Below are positions 26,449 to 34,386 of a stretch of DNA of 64,000 bases, one piece after another. This DNA comes from Falsiroseomonas sp051860665. GTDB lineage: Bacteria; Pseudomonadota; Alphaproteobacteria; Acetobacterales; Acetobacteraceae. The position numbers were made by a program, and so were the translations under genes. The notes beneath the pieces are model-generated. The model was not told the DNA's origin. It made no database searches and saw only the letters and a program-made list of their open reading frames with translations. The first letter of the stretch is position 1. Every line of letters begins with the position of its first letter. The stretch covers positions 62,001 through 126,000 of the forward strand of contig NZ_JBHYDM010000007.1 of NCBI RefSeq assembly GCF_051860665.1, in the 5' to 3' direction.

Positions 26449-27218
26449 CGGCCGCGTCGGGCGCGCCGCGTCTCCACGACGGGCGCCTCCGCCTCCTCCA
26501 GGTCCAGCGTGCCGGAGGCCGCCCGCCAGGTCACCGCCCAGGGGCCGCCGGGCCTTCCGCCGCGGGCGCGCAGCAGTTCGAGCTGCCAGCGCGGATCCGA
26601 CAGCCCATGCCCGCCGCCGCCGGAGGGCAGGGGCCCGACGCGCCAATGGCTGGCCGCCGCGCTGGGATCCGGATTCGGCGCATCCGGCCGCAGCACCAGG
26701 CCGAGCGCGCCGCCGGTCTCGGCCGCCAGCTGCAGGCGGCGCGTCGCGGTCAGGTCCAGCCGGGCGCTGTCCTCCGCCACCAGCAGCGCGCCGGTGACGG
26801 CGGGGCAGCGCAGCGCCTCCTCCATCGCCCAGAGCGCATCCGCCCAGCGTTCCGCCCGTACCAGCACCAGGTTGGCCGGCGCCAGGCCACAGCGGGCGAG
26901 GCCGGGCGGCCAGGCCTGCAACCCCTCGGACCCGCCACCCGCGATCCACAGCACGGTGCCGCCGCTGCGCGCCAGCAGCACGGCGCAGAAGGCGGCCGCC
27001 GCGCCGGGGGAGACGGCCGCCACCTCATGCATCGCCGCCCGCGCCAGGCCGCCGCCGGGCAGGGGGATGCCATCCGCCACCGGAATCGGGTCCGTGCCAT
27101 GCCGGGCGCGGCCCACCCCCTCCAGCCGCGCCACCCGGGCACGCAGGGCCGCCAGGACCGTGCCTTGGTCCAGGGGGGCCGAATCCGGCGGGGGGAGAAG
27201 GGGCTCGGCGGGCTGCAT
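26445..27218 (-). CDS. imuA: ImuA, RecA-like accessory protein of the SOS mutasome
   Basis: 257 aa. RecA/SulA-related fold: ALRARVARLEGVGRARHGTDPIPVADGIPLPGGGLARAA near the N-terminus, a hydrophobic core strand TVLWIAGGG and the block GALLVAEDSARLDLTATRRLQLAAETGG. The first gene of imuA-imuB-dnaE2. Start MQPAEPLLPP at 27218 is preferred: a TTG at 27260 would put the start inside the SOS box. A LexA site of alphaproteobacterial type lies 26 bp upstream. Confidence 0.92.
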   Translation of the reverse strand: MQPAEPLLPPPDSAPLDQGTVLAALRARVARLEGVGRARHGTDPIPVADGIPLPGGGLARAAMHEVAAVSPGAAAAFCAVLLARSGGTVLWIAGGGSEGLQAWPPGLARCGLAPANLVLVRAERWADALWAMEEALRCPAVTGALLVAEDSARLDLTATRRLQLAAETGGALGLVLRPDAPNPDPSAAASHWRVGPLPSGGGGHGLSDPRWQLELLRARGGRPGGPWAVTWRAASGTLDLEEAEAPVVETRRARRGR

Positions 27219-27243
27219 CGGGCGGACGATGGCGGAGGTATCC

Positions 27244-27258
27244 GAACAAATCAAGAAC
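27244..27258 (-). promoter_or_regulatory. LexA SOS box of the imuA-imuB-dnaE2 operon
   Basis: On the minus strand the sequence reads GTTC-N7-GTTC (plus strand GAAC 27244-27247 and GAAC 27255-27258), the exact alphaproteobacterial LexA direct repeat. It lies 26 bp before the imuA ATG, so LexA bound here would block transcription until DNA damage. Confidence 0.85.
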
Positions 27259-27454
27259 AACAGGGACGCGCAAAACCCCGCTTCCGGGCGCCGGCTGGAA
27301 CGCCGCGCGCAGGACGGCCGGCAGCCCGCTGAAACCGCTGGTATCTGGGCGGCGGCGGAAAAGGCGGATGGCTGTCATGCCTTTTTCGTGGGCCGCCCGG
27401 GACGGTGCCTGCCCAGGCCGCGAGCGGCGCCGCCCCTGAATCCGGCCGAATCCG

Positions 27455-27470
27455 CGGCACAAAACTTGCT
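27455..27470 (+). promoter_or_regulatory. Sigma-54 promoter of the cysteine hydrolase/NCS2 operon
   Basis: CGGCAC (27455-27460), 5 bp, TTGCT (27466-27470) has exact GG-N10-GC spacing. Only the first T of the -24 box differs from consensus. Predicted transcription start near 27481, about 30 nt before the CTG start at 27512. Confidence 0.65.
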
Positions 27471-27498
27471 CGGAACCGTTACGGAGACATCACGCTCC

Positions 27499-27504
27499 GG
27501 AGGG
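27499..27504 (+). promoter_or_regulatory. Ribosome binding site that fixes a CTG start
   Basis: GGAGGG lies 7 bp before CTG at 27512, the only candidate initiator in frame at the N-terminus expected from the family. The next possible start, GTG 27575, would delete the first strand of the fold. Confidence 0.6.
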
Positions 27505-27511
27505 TCCGACC

Positions 27512-28195
27512 CTGCCCGTCATCGCCGCCGAGCCCGCCCCGATCGAGGTCGATCCGCGCCGCCTGGCGCTGCTGGTGATCGACATGCAGCGGGATTTCCT
27601 GGAGCCCGGCGGCTTCGGCGCCGCGCTGGGCAATGACGTGTCGCTGCTCGCTAGCGCGGTGCCGCCCTGCCAGCGGCTGCTCGCCACCGCGCGCCGCGCC
27701 GGCCTCACCGTGCTGCATACGCGGGAGGGGCATCGCCCGGACCTCGCCGATGCGCCGCCCGCCAAGCTGCTGCGCGCGCCGCCGGGGATGCGCATCGGCG
27801 ATGCCGGGCCGATGGGCCGCATCCTGGTGCGCGGCGAGGCGGGCCACGACATCATCGCCGCACTGGCGCCCGCCCCCCGCGAGCCGGTGATCGACAAGCC
27901 CGGCAAGGGCGCCTTCTACCAGACCGACCTCGAGCTGGTGCTGCGCAACCGCGGCATCGACACACTGCTGGTCGCCGGCGTCACCACCGAGGTGTGCGTC
28001 CACACCACGGTGCGGGAGGCGAATGACCGCGGCCTGCGCTGCATCGTCCCCGGTGATTGCTGCGGCTCCTATTTCCCTCGATTCCACGCCGTCGCGCTCG
28101 AGATGATCGCCGCCCAAGGCGGGCCGGGTGGCGGGATCTTCGGCTGGGTCACGACCGAGGCCGCCATCACGCAGGCGCTGGGAGAGGCGACATGA
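27512..28195 (+). CDS. Cysteine hydrolase (isochorismatase-like amidohydrolase, biuret/ureidoacrylate hydrolase type)
   Basis: 227 aa from the CTG start. The catalytic triad of the family is present: Asp24 in LVIDMQRDF, a Lys in VIDKPGKGAF and nucleophile Cys162 in GVTTEVCVHTTVREANDRG. The N-terminal pattern DPRRLALLVIDMQRDFLEPGGFG is that of amidohydrolases such as BiuH and RutB, which cleave amide or ureide bonds and release ammonia or carbamate. Cytosolic. Co-transcribed with an NCS2-type permease (ATGA overlap) behind a sigma-54 promoter, it likely hydrolyses the compound that the permease imports. The exact substrate is not known. Confidence 0.88.
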   Translation: MPVIAAEPAPIEVDPRRLALLVIDMQRDFLEPGGFGAALGNDVSLLASAVPPCQRLLATARRAGLTVLHTREGHRPDLADAPPAKLLRAPPGMRIGDAGPMGRILVRGEAGHDIIAALAPAPREPVIDKPGKGAFYQTDLELVLRNRGIDTLLVAGVTTEVCVHTTVREANDRGLRCIVPGDCCGSYFPRFHAVALEMIAAQGGPGGGIFGWVTTEAAITQALGEAT

Positions 28196-29760
28196 CAACG
28201 CGACGCGCGACGACACCCGCCCTTTGGGTCCCGGGCGACTGGAACGCCTTCTTCGGCTTCGGCACCAATATCCTGGTCAATCTGATCGTGCTGACGGGGT
28301 TGCTGCGCTTCGTGCTGCGCATGCCGGACGAGCTGGTCTTCGGCCGCATCCTGCCGGCACTGGGGCTGATGCTGTTCCTCTCCACCGCCTACTACGCCTG
28401 GCTCGGCTGGAAGCTGGCGAAGGAGACCGGGCGCGACGATGTCTGCGCACTGCCCTCCGGCGTTTCCGTCCCGCACATGTTCATCGTCGTGCTGGTCATC
28501 ATGCTGCCGATCCTCGGCCGCACCGGGGATCCCGTGAAAGCCTGGGAGGCCGGGCTCACCTGGGTCTTCATCCAGTCCATCATCCTGATGGTGGGCGGCT
28601 TCGTCGCGCCGGTGATCCGCCGCATCACGCCGCGCGCCGCGCTGCTCGGCACGCTGGCCGGCGTCTCCGTCACCTTCATCTCCATGCGGCCGGCGCTGGA
28701 GATGTTCATGAACCCGATGATCGGGCTGCTGTGCTTCGCGGTGATCCTGCTGAGCTGGTTTGGCGGCGTGCGCTACCGGCACGGCATCCCGGCGGGGCTG
28801 GTGGCGATCGGCCTCGGCAGCCTGATCGCCTGGGGCTCCGCCGCGCTCGGTGTGTCCATCGCCGGCATGTCGCTGGACCGGCTCTTCGCGGCCTTCGGCA
28901 ATCTCGGCTTCTCCGTGCCGATTCCGGCGGTGGGGCATGTCTTCTCGGGCTTCGAGTTCCTCGGCATCATCCTCGTCACCGCCATCCCCTTCGGCATCTA
29001 CGACCTGGTCGAGGCGATGGACAATGTCGAGAGCGCGGAGGTGGCGGGCGATGCCTATCCCACCACGCGGGTGCTGACGGCGGATGGCGTGGTCAGCATG
29101 ATCGGCTGCCTGATGGGCAACCCCTTCATCAACGCGGTCTATATCGGCCATCCCGGCTGGAAGGCGATGGGCGGGCGCATCGGCTATTCGGCGGCGACCG
29201 GGCTTGCCGTGCTGGTGCTGACCTGGCTCGGCATCACCTCCGTGCTGCTGGACCTGATCCCCGTCGTCGCGATCTCCCCCATCCTGCTCTACATCGGCAT
29301 GCTGATCGGCGCGCAGGCCTTCCAGGAGACGCCGCACAAGCACGCGCCCGCCATCGTGCTGGCCTTCACGCCGCACCTGGCGGCCTGGGCGAAGACGCTG
29401 ATCGATGGCGCACTCGGCGCCGCCGGCACCAATGCCGCCGCCGTGGGGTTCGACAAGATGGCCGGCATGGGCGTGCTGTATCACGGGCTCGAGGTGCTGG
29501 GCGGCGGCGCTATCCTGGTGGGGCTCATCCTCGCCGCCATCGCCGTCTTCGTGGTGGAGCGCGATTTCCTCCGCGCCGCGGCCTTCGCTTTGGCCGGCGC
29601 GGCGCTGAGCTTCTTCGGCTTCATGCATGGCGAAGCGGTGGGCTTTGGCGTCTCGCCTGCCATCGCCCTGGCCTATGCGCTGGTCGCCGCCGGGCTGTTC
29701 GTCTGTGCCCGCAGCGAGGCGCGCGCCGCCCCGCCGATCGGCGCCGCGCCGGCGGAATAG
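28192..29760 (+). CDS. NCS2/AzgA-like permease
   Basis: 522 aa, highly hydrophobic, about 12-14 transmembrane helices. The region FGIYDLVEAMDNVESAEVAGDAYPTTRVLTADGVVSMIGCLMGNP corresponds to the helix 8-10 half of nucleobase transporters (E-rich substrate segment then the TADG and GNP turns). It likely imports a purine, pyrimidine or related cyclic ureide by proton symport. The ATG overlaps the stop of the cysteine hydrolase (ATGA), so the pair forms an import-and-hydrolyse unit. Substrate unassigned: it diverges from the usual xanthine/uracil signatures. Confidence 0.85.
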   Translation: MTTRRATTPALWVPGDWNAFFGFGTNILVNLIVLTGLLRFVLRMPDELVFGRILPALGLMLFLSTAYYAWLGWKLAKETGRDDVCALPSGVSVPHMFIVVLVIMLPILGRTGDPVKAWEAGLTWVFIQSIILMVGGFVAPVIRRITPRAALLGTLAGVSVTFISMRPALEMFMNPMIGLLCFAVILLSWFGGVRYRHGIPAGLVAIGLGSLIAWGSAALGVSIAGMSLDRLFAAFGNLGFSVPIPAVGHVFSGFEFLGIILVTAIPFGIYDLVEAMDNVESAEVAGDAYPTTRVLTADGVVSMIGCLMGNPFINAVYIGHPGWKAMGGRIGYSAATGLAVLVLTWLGITSVLLDLIPVVAISPILLYIGMLIGAQAFQETPHKHAPAIVLAFTPHLAAWAKTLIDGALGAAGTNAAAVGFDKMAGMGVLYHGLEVLGGGAILVGLILAAIAVFVVERDFLRAAAFALAGAALSFFGFMHGEAVGFGVSPAIALAYALVAAGLFVCARSEARAAPPIGAAPAE

Positions 29761-29766
29761 GCGGGC

Positions 29767-29782
29767 TGGCACGGCATTTGCT
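29767..29782 (+). promoter_or_regulatory. Sigma-54 promoter of the Bug receptor gene
   Basis: TGGCACG (29767-29773), 4 bp, TTGCT (29778-29782) is a perfect RpoN consensus. The predicted start, near 29793, is about 44 nt before the ATG at 29837. The -12 element lies within an imperfect hairpin (29773-29799: GGCATTTGCTGC pairing with GCAGCAATGCC). Confidence 0.8.
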
Positions 29783-29836
29783 GCGTCGCAGCAATGCCGG
29801 GCCATCCTTCGCCCGGCGCTCGCACCGGAGACTGCC

Positions 29837-30796
29837 ATGCGCCGCCGTACCCTGCTCGCCTTGCCGGCCCTGTTCGCCACGCCCGCTCTTGCCCAGCCCA
29901 GCTGGAAGCCCAGCGCGCCGCTGCGCTACGTCGTGCCCTTTCCGCCCGGTTCCAGCTTCGACATGGTCGGCCGCATCGTGGCGGAGGGTGCGGCGCCGAT
30001 CCTCGGCCAGCCCGTGGTGGTGGAGAACCGGCCCGGCGCCGGCACGCTGGTGGCGGTGCAGGCGGTGAAGGCCATGCAGGCCGATGGCCAGGTGGTGCTG
30101 ATGGTGGCGAACAGCTTCACGGTGAACCAGTCGCTGCACAAGCCGCAGCCCTATAGCGCCTCGGCGGATTTCGACCCCCTCGCACTGCTGGTCGGCACGC
30201 CGCATGTGCTGGCCTGCCATCCTTCCGTTGCCACGGATTTCGCCGGCTTCCTGGCCAAGGCGCGGCAGCCCGGGCGTGGCCTGTCCTTCGGCAGCAACGG
30301 CCAGGGCACCAGCCAGCACATGGGCATGGAGCATCTGAAGATGCTGGCCGGCATGAATGCGGAACACGTGCCCTATCGCGGCGTCGCGCCGATGCTGACG
30401 GACCTGCTGACCGGCCGCGTCGACTACACCATCGGCAACCTCTCCGACCTGTTGCCCAATATCCGCGACGGCAAGCTGGTGCCGCTCGGCATCGTCTCCG
30501 GCCAGCGGCACGCGCTGCTGCCGGATGTCGCCACTTTTGGCGAGCTCGGTTTTCCCCAGCTGCTGTCGGATACCTGGTACGGCGTGGTGCTGCCCGATGG
30601 CGCATCGGAGCCCGTGAAGGCCACGCTGTCGGCCGCCTTCCGCGAATCCATCGGCCGCCCGGCGGCGCGTGAGCGGCTGGCGGCGATCGGCCTCGACGTG
30701 CTGGCGCAGGGGCCGGATGTGCTGGCGGAGCGCATCCGGCGCGACACCGTGACCTATGCGGAGATCGTGCGCGTCGCCAATCTCTCCGCCGAATAG
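29837..30796 (+). CDS. Bug/TctC-family periplasmic solute-binding receptor
   Basis: 319 aa. Signal peptide MRRRTLLALPALFATPALA-QP, then APLRYVVPFPPGSSFDMVGRI, VENRPGAGTLVAVQAVKAM and EHVPYRGVAPMLTDLLTGRVDY. Start at 29837 has GGAG 6-7 bp upstream. It has its own sigma-54 promoter and converges on the opp-atzGE operon with a 43-bp tail overlap. No TctAB genes. Placement among amide-hydrolysing genes suggests binding of an amide, ureide or amino acid. Confidence 0.9.
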   Translation: MRRRTLLALPALFATPALAQPSWKPSAPLRYVVPFPPGSSFDMVGRIVAEGAAPILGQPVVVENRPGAGTLVAVQAVKAMQADGQVVLMVANSFTVNQSLHKPQPYSASADFDPLALLVGTPHVLACHPSVATDFAGFLAKARQPGRGLSFGSNGQGTSQHMGMEHLKMLAGMNAEHVPYRGVAPMLTDLLTGRVDYTIGNLSDLLPNIRDGKLVPLGIVSGQRHALLPDVATFGELGFPQLLSDTWYGVVLPDGASEPVKATLSAAFRESIGRPAARERLAAIGLDVLAQGPDVLAERIRRDTVTYAEIVRVANLSAE

Positions 30797-32187
30797 GCCC
30801 GCACCGGGGGCGCGCCGCAGATGCCGGCGCGTTCCAGCGCGGTGGCGACGCGGAACAGCACATCCTCCCGCCACGGCGCGGCGATGAGCTGCACGCCGAT
30901 CGGCAGGTTGTGCGGCGTGCCGGCGGCGCCGGGGTCGGCCAGCGGCACCGCCAGCACCGGCAGGCCGATGCAGGAGATCGGCTGGGTATAGACGCCGAGA
31001 TTGGGGCGGATCGGCAGGATGCGGCCATCGATCTCCGTCATCGCCTGGCCGATCGGCGGCGCCACGAAGGGCGTGGCGGGGGCGAGGATCACGTCCACCG
31101 TCTCGAACACCGCCAGCACCGCGGCGCGATAGGCGGCACGCAGGCGTTGCGCCTGCAGCAGCCAGGTGGCGGGCAGCAGGGCGCCGGCGAGGAAGCGGTC
31201 CCGCGTGCCGGGGTCGAAATCCTCGGCGCGCTCGCGCAGGTTCGGCAGGTGCAGATTGCCGCCCTCCGCCATGGTGATGAGGAAGGCGGCGGCGCGCGCG
31301 CGGGCGGCTTCGGGAATGGTGACGCGGCGCGTGGTGCCCAAGGCGCGGGCCAGCACCGCCACAGCGGCCAGCGCCTCCGGATGGCCATTCCGGGAAAAAT
31401 GGTCATCCGCCACGGCGATGCGCAGCCCGTCCAGCCCGGCGCCGAGCTGGTTCGCGACCGGCTCCACCTGCCGCCGCTGCTGCGCCGGGTCCTGCGGGTC
31501 AAAGCCCTGCAAGGCGTCGTAGGCCAAAGCGAGATCCGTCACGTCTCGCGCGAAGGGGCCGAGGTGATCGAGCGAGGTGACGAAGGGATAGCTGCCCTGC
31601 CGCGACAGCCGCCCATAGGTCGGCTTCAGCCCAAAGATGCCGCAGAGCGAGGAGGGCACGCGGATCGAGCCATTGGTATCGCTGCCGAGCGTCAGCGGCA
31701 CCAGCCCATCCGCCACCGCGGCCGCGGAGCCGCCGGAGGACCCGCCGGCGACGCGCGACAGATCATGCGGATTGCGGCAGTCGCCGTCATGCGCGTTCTC
31801 GGTCGTGAAGCCATAGGCGTATTCATCCATGTTCAGCGCGCCGAGGCACACCGCGCCGGCCGCCTGCATCCGCTGCACCAGGAAGGCGTCGCAAGCCGCC
31901 GCCGGCTTGCCGCGTTCGATCTTGGCGCCGGCGAGGGTGGTGACGCCTTCGAGGTCGAAGAGGTTCTTCACGGCATAGGGCACGCCGGCGAGCGGGCCGG
32001 GATCACGGCCGGCGGCATAGGCGGCATCCACTGCCGCGGCCTCGGCGCGGGCGCGGGCGGCGGTGACCTCGGTGAAGGCATTGGTGCGGGGGTTGCGCGC
32101 GGCGATATCGGCGAGGGCGGCCTCCGTCACCTCCACGGCGCGAAGCTGGCCGGCGCGGATGGCGGCGGCGGTGCTGGCGGCGGTCAC
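30754..32187 (-). CDS. Amidase-signature hydrolase, AtzE/HpxY-like
   Basis: 477 aa. The Ser-cisSer-Lys triad is visible: Lys74 in YAVKNLFDLEG, the cis-Ser in AGGSSGGSAAAVA (150/151) and nucleophile Ser174 in GSDTNGSIRVPSS. The TNGSIR variant and neighbouring sequence are those of AtzE (1-carboxybiuret amidohydrolase) and HpxY. Family members need a small partner protein, AtzG/HpxX, and exactly such a gene sits immediately upstream with an ATGA overlap. The likely reaction is deamination of a carboxylated amide or ureide in the cytoplasm. It is the last gene of the seven-gene opp operon. Confidence 0.9.
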   Translation of the reverse strand: MTAASTAAAIRAGQLRAVEVTEAALADIAARNPRTNAFTEVTAARARAEAAAVDAAYAAGRDPGPLAGVPYAVKNLFDLEGVTTLAGAKIERGKPAAACDAFLVQRMQAAGAVCLGALNMDEYAYGFTTENAHDGDCRNPHDLSRVAGGSSGGSAAAVADGLVPLTLGSDTNGSIRVPSSLCGIFGLKPTYGRLSRQGSYPFVTSLDHLGPFARDVTDLALAYDALQGFDPQDPAQQRRQVEPVANQLGAGLDGLRIAVADDHFSRNGHPEALAAVAVLARALGTTRRVTIPEAARARAAAFLITMAEGGNLHLPNLRERAEDFDPGTRDRFLAGALLPATWLLQAQRLRAAYRAAVLAVFETVDVILAPATPFVAPPIGQAMTEIDGRILPIRPNLGVYTQPISCIGLPVLAVPLADPGAAGTPHNLPIGVQLIAAPWREDVLFRVATALERAGICGAPPVRAYSAERLATRTISA

Positions 32188-32375
32188 TTGGCAACAAAAA
32201 CCGGCGCGGGTTCATCGGCGACGCCGAGCGGCCAGTCCTGCACCAGCGCGGCCATGGCGGCCGCGGTCTGGAGGTTGGCGACGACGCCCGGCAGATGCGC
32301 CGGCGCGATCGGCAGGGCGATCAGCGCGGCGGCCTGGCGCGCATAGGTCTCGGCGTCGAAGGGGGGCGGGGTCAT
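32184..32375 (-). CDS. AtzG/HpxX-like small subunit (DUF4089)
   Basis: 63 aa, beginning MTPPPFDAETYARQAAALIA and containing LPIAPAHLPGVVANLQTAAAMAALVQDWPL. Composition, length and position before an AtzE-like amidase match AtzG/HpxX, which forms a heterotetramer with AtzE and stabilises it. Joined by ATGA overlaps to oppF upstream and to the amidase downstream. Confidence 0.85.
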   Translation of the reverse strand: MTPPPFDAETYARQAAALIALPIAPAHLPGVVANLQTAAAMAALVQDWPLGVADEPAPVFVAK

Positions 32376-33391
32376 GCGGGCTCCGTGGCAAAGTGGCAGG
32401 CGGCTTCGCGACCGCCGGCGAAGCGCCGTAGCGCCGGCATCGCCGTGCCGCAGAGATCCGTGCCGATGGGGCAGCGGCCGTGGAAGCGGCAGGCATTCGG
32501 GTCCGGGTCGATCGGGCTGCGGGGGTCGCCGGCCAGGCGCAGCGCATTGTCGCGCACACCATCCAGCCGCGGCACGGCGGCGACCAGGCCGCGCGTATAG
32601 GGGTGCAGCGGGTTGTCGAAGACGGCGCGCGCCGGCCCGACCTCCACGATGCGGCCGAGATACATCACCACCACGCGGTCACAGAGCAGCCGCACCACGT
32701 TGAGGTCGTGGCTGACGAAGACGTAGGAGATGCCGAGCGTCTCGCGCAGCGTCACCAGCAGCTGCAGGATCGTGACCTGCACGGAGACATCGAGCGCCGC
32801 GGTCGGTTCGTCCAGCACCAGCAGATCCGGCCGCGGCCCGATGGCGCGCGCGATGCCGACGCGGGCGCGCTGCCCGCCCGAGAGCTGGTGCGGAAAGCGG
32901 TCGAGCAGCGCCAGCGGCAGGCCGCACAAGGTCGCCGCTTCCTCCACCTTGTCGCGCAGCGCCACGCCACTCAGGCCGCGCAGCTTGCGCAGCGGATCGG
33001 CAATGGCGTCCGCCGCGGTGAAGCGCGGATTGATGCTTTCGCCCGCATCCTGGAAGACGATCTGGATGCGGCCGCGATCCACGTCGCGCGCGAAGTTTTG
33101 GGCGGGCAGATCCGCCAGCTCCCGCGTGCCGAAGCGGATGGAGCCGGTGGTGGGGTCCGTCAGTCGCGTGATCAGCCGCACCAGCGTGGACTTGCCGCAG
33201 CCGGATTCGCCGACCAGGCCGAGCGTCTCGCCGCGTGCCAAAGTGAAGGAGACGTCGTCCACCGCATGCACGGCGGAAGGCCTGGCGCCGCCGAAAAAGC
33301 TGCGCCGTCCCAGCGGGAAGCGCTTCGAGAGCTCCGTCACCTCCAGCAGGTTCTGGCCGGTGGTGGGGGCGTTACCGATGGCCTGGCTCAT
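32372..33391 (-). CDS. Peptide-type ABC importer ATPase, OppF/DppF
   Basis: 339 aa. Walker A GESGCGKSTLVRLI, Q-loop VFQDAGESINPRF, signature LSGGQRARVGIARAI, Walker B LLVLDEPTAALDVSV, and the C-terminal oligopeptide motif with a Cys cluster (ACRFHGRCPIGTDLCG) typical of the OppD/OppF C-terminal extension. It pairs with the OppD subunit. Start MSQAIGNAP at 33391 overlaps the oppD stop (ATGA); its stop overlaps the atzG-like start. An unusual Q-loop: AGESINPRF where DPYSSLNPR-type is common. Confidence 0.93.
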   Translation of the reverse strand: MSQAIGNAPTTGQNLLEVTELSKRFPLGRRSFFGGARPSAVHAVDDVSFTLARGETLGLVGESGCGKSTLVRLITRLTDPTTGSIRFGTRELADLPAQNFARDVDRGRIQIVFQDAGESINPRFTAADAIADPLRKLRGLSGVALRDKVEEAATLCGLPLALLDRFPHQLSGGQRARVGIARAIGPRPDLLVLDEPTAALDVSVQVTILQLLVTLRETLGISYVFVSHDLNVVRLLCDRVVVMYLGRIVEVGPARAVFDNPLHPYTRGLVAAVPRLDGVRDNALRLAGDPRSPIDPDPNACRFHGRCPIGTDLCGTAMPALRRFAGGREAACHFATEPA

Positions 33392-34386
33392 GCGGGATTC
33401 CAGCAGGCGACGCGATGCGCCGGCGCCAGGTCGCGCCAGACCAGCCGCGCCTCGCAGCCGGGCAGGCGCTGCGGGCAGCGTTCGGCGAAGCGGCAGGGCG
33501 GCAGGTCGGCGCGGCGCAGGTCGGGCAGGTTGCCTGGGATGGAGCGCAGGTCCGAAAGGTCGCCCGCCGCGGTCGGCGTCGCCGCCAGAAGCCGCGCGGT
33601 ATAGGGGTGGCGCGGATGCGCGAGCAGCTGCGCGGTGGGCGCATCCTCCACGATGTGCCCGGCATGCATCACCGCGATGCGCGCGCTGCGCTCCGCCGCC
33701 AGCGCCAGGTCGTGGGTGATGAGGAGGGTGGCCATGCCGGTCTCGGCGGCGAGCGTCTGGATGATGTCCATCACCACCGCCTGGGTGGTGACGTCGAGGC
33801 CGGTGGTGGGCTCGTCCGCGATCAGCAGGGCAGGGCGCGTGGCGACGGCGATGGCGATCATCACGCGCTGGCACATGCCGCCCGAGAGCTCGAAGGGATA
33901 GGCGCTGGCGCGGCGCACGGGGTCGGGGATGCCGACCTCGCGCAGCATCTCGATGGCGCGCGCATCGGAGTCGCGGCGCGAGAGCCCGGCATGGCGACGC
34001 ACCACATCGGCGATCTGCCGGCCGATCGGGCGGATCGGGTTCAGCGCGGCGCGCGGATTCTGGAAGATCATCGCCGCCCGCGCGCCACGGATCTTTGACA
34101 ATTCGGCGGGGGAGGCGGTGGTGAGCTCCTTGCCCTCCAGCACCGCGCTGCCGCCGGTGATGCGGCCGGCGGCATCCAGCAGGCCGAGCAGCGCATAGGC
34201 GGTGACGGATTTGCCGGAGCCGGATTCGCCGACCAGCGCGAGTGTCTCTCCACGCCCCACGGTGAAGGCCACGCGGTCCAGCGCGTGGACGATGCCGGAG
34301 CGGGTGCGAAATTCGACGGAGAAGTCGCGGACGTCGAGAACCGCGCTCATGTGCGCCGATCCATTCAAAGCGGTCGGCGGACTCAC
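33388..34386 (-). CDS. Peptide-type ABC importer ATPase, OppD/DppD
   Basis: 332 aa. Walker A GESGSGKSVTAYALLG, Q-loop IFQNPRAALNPIRPIG, signature LSGGMCQRVMIAIAV, Walker B LLIADEPTTGLDVTT and the C-terminal Cys motif (PPCRFAERCPQRLPGC). The GTG at 34386 is chosen because it overlaps the oppC stop (GTGA) and is preceded by GGAGG at 5-bp spacing; an ATG at 34350 (MSAVLDVRDF) is the alternative. Confidence 0.93.
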   Translation of the reverse strand: MSPPTALNGSAHMSAVLDVRDFSVEFRTRSGIVHALDRVAFTVGRGETLALVGESGSGKSVTAYALLGLLDAAGRITGGSAVLEGKELTTASPAELSKIRGARAAMIFQNPRAALNPIRPIGRQIADVVRRHAGLSRRDSDARAIEMLREVGIPDPVRRASAYPFELSGGMCQRVMIAIAVATRPALLIADEPTTGLDVTTQAVVMDIIQTLAAETGMATLLITHDLALAAERSARIAVMHAGHIVEDAPTAQLLAHPRHPYTARLLAATPTAAGDLSDLRSIPGNLPDLRRADLPPCRFAERCPQRLPGCEARLVWRDLAPAHRVACWNPA

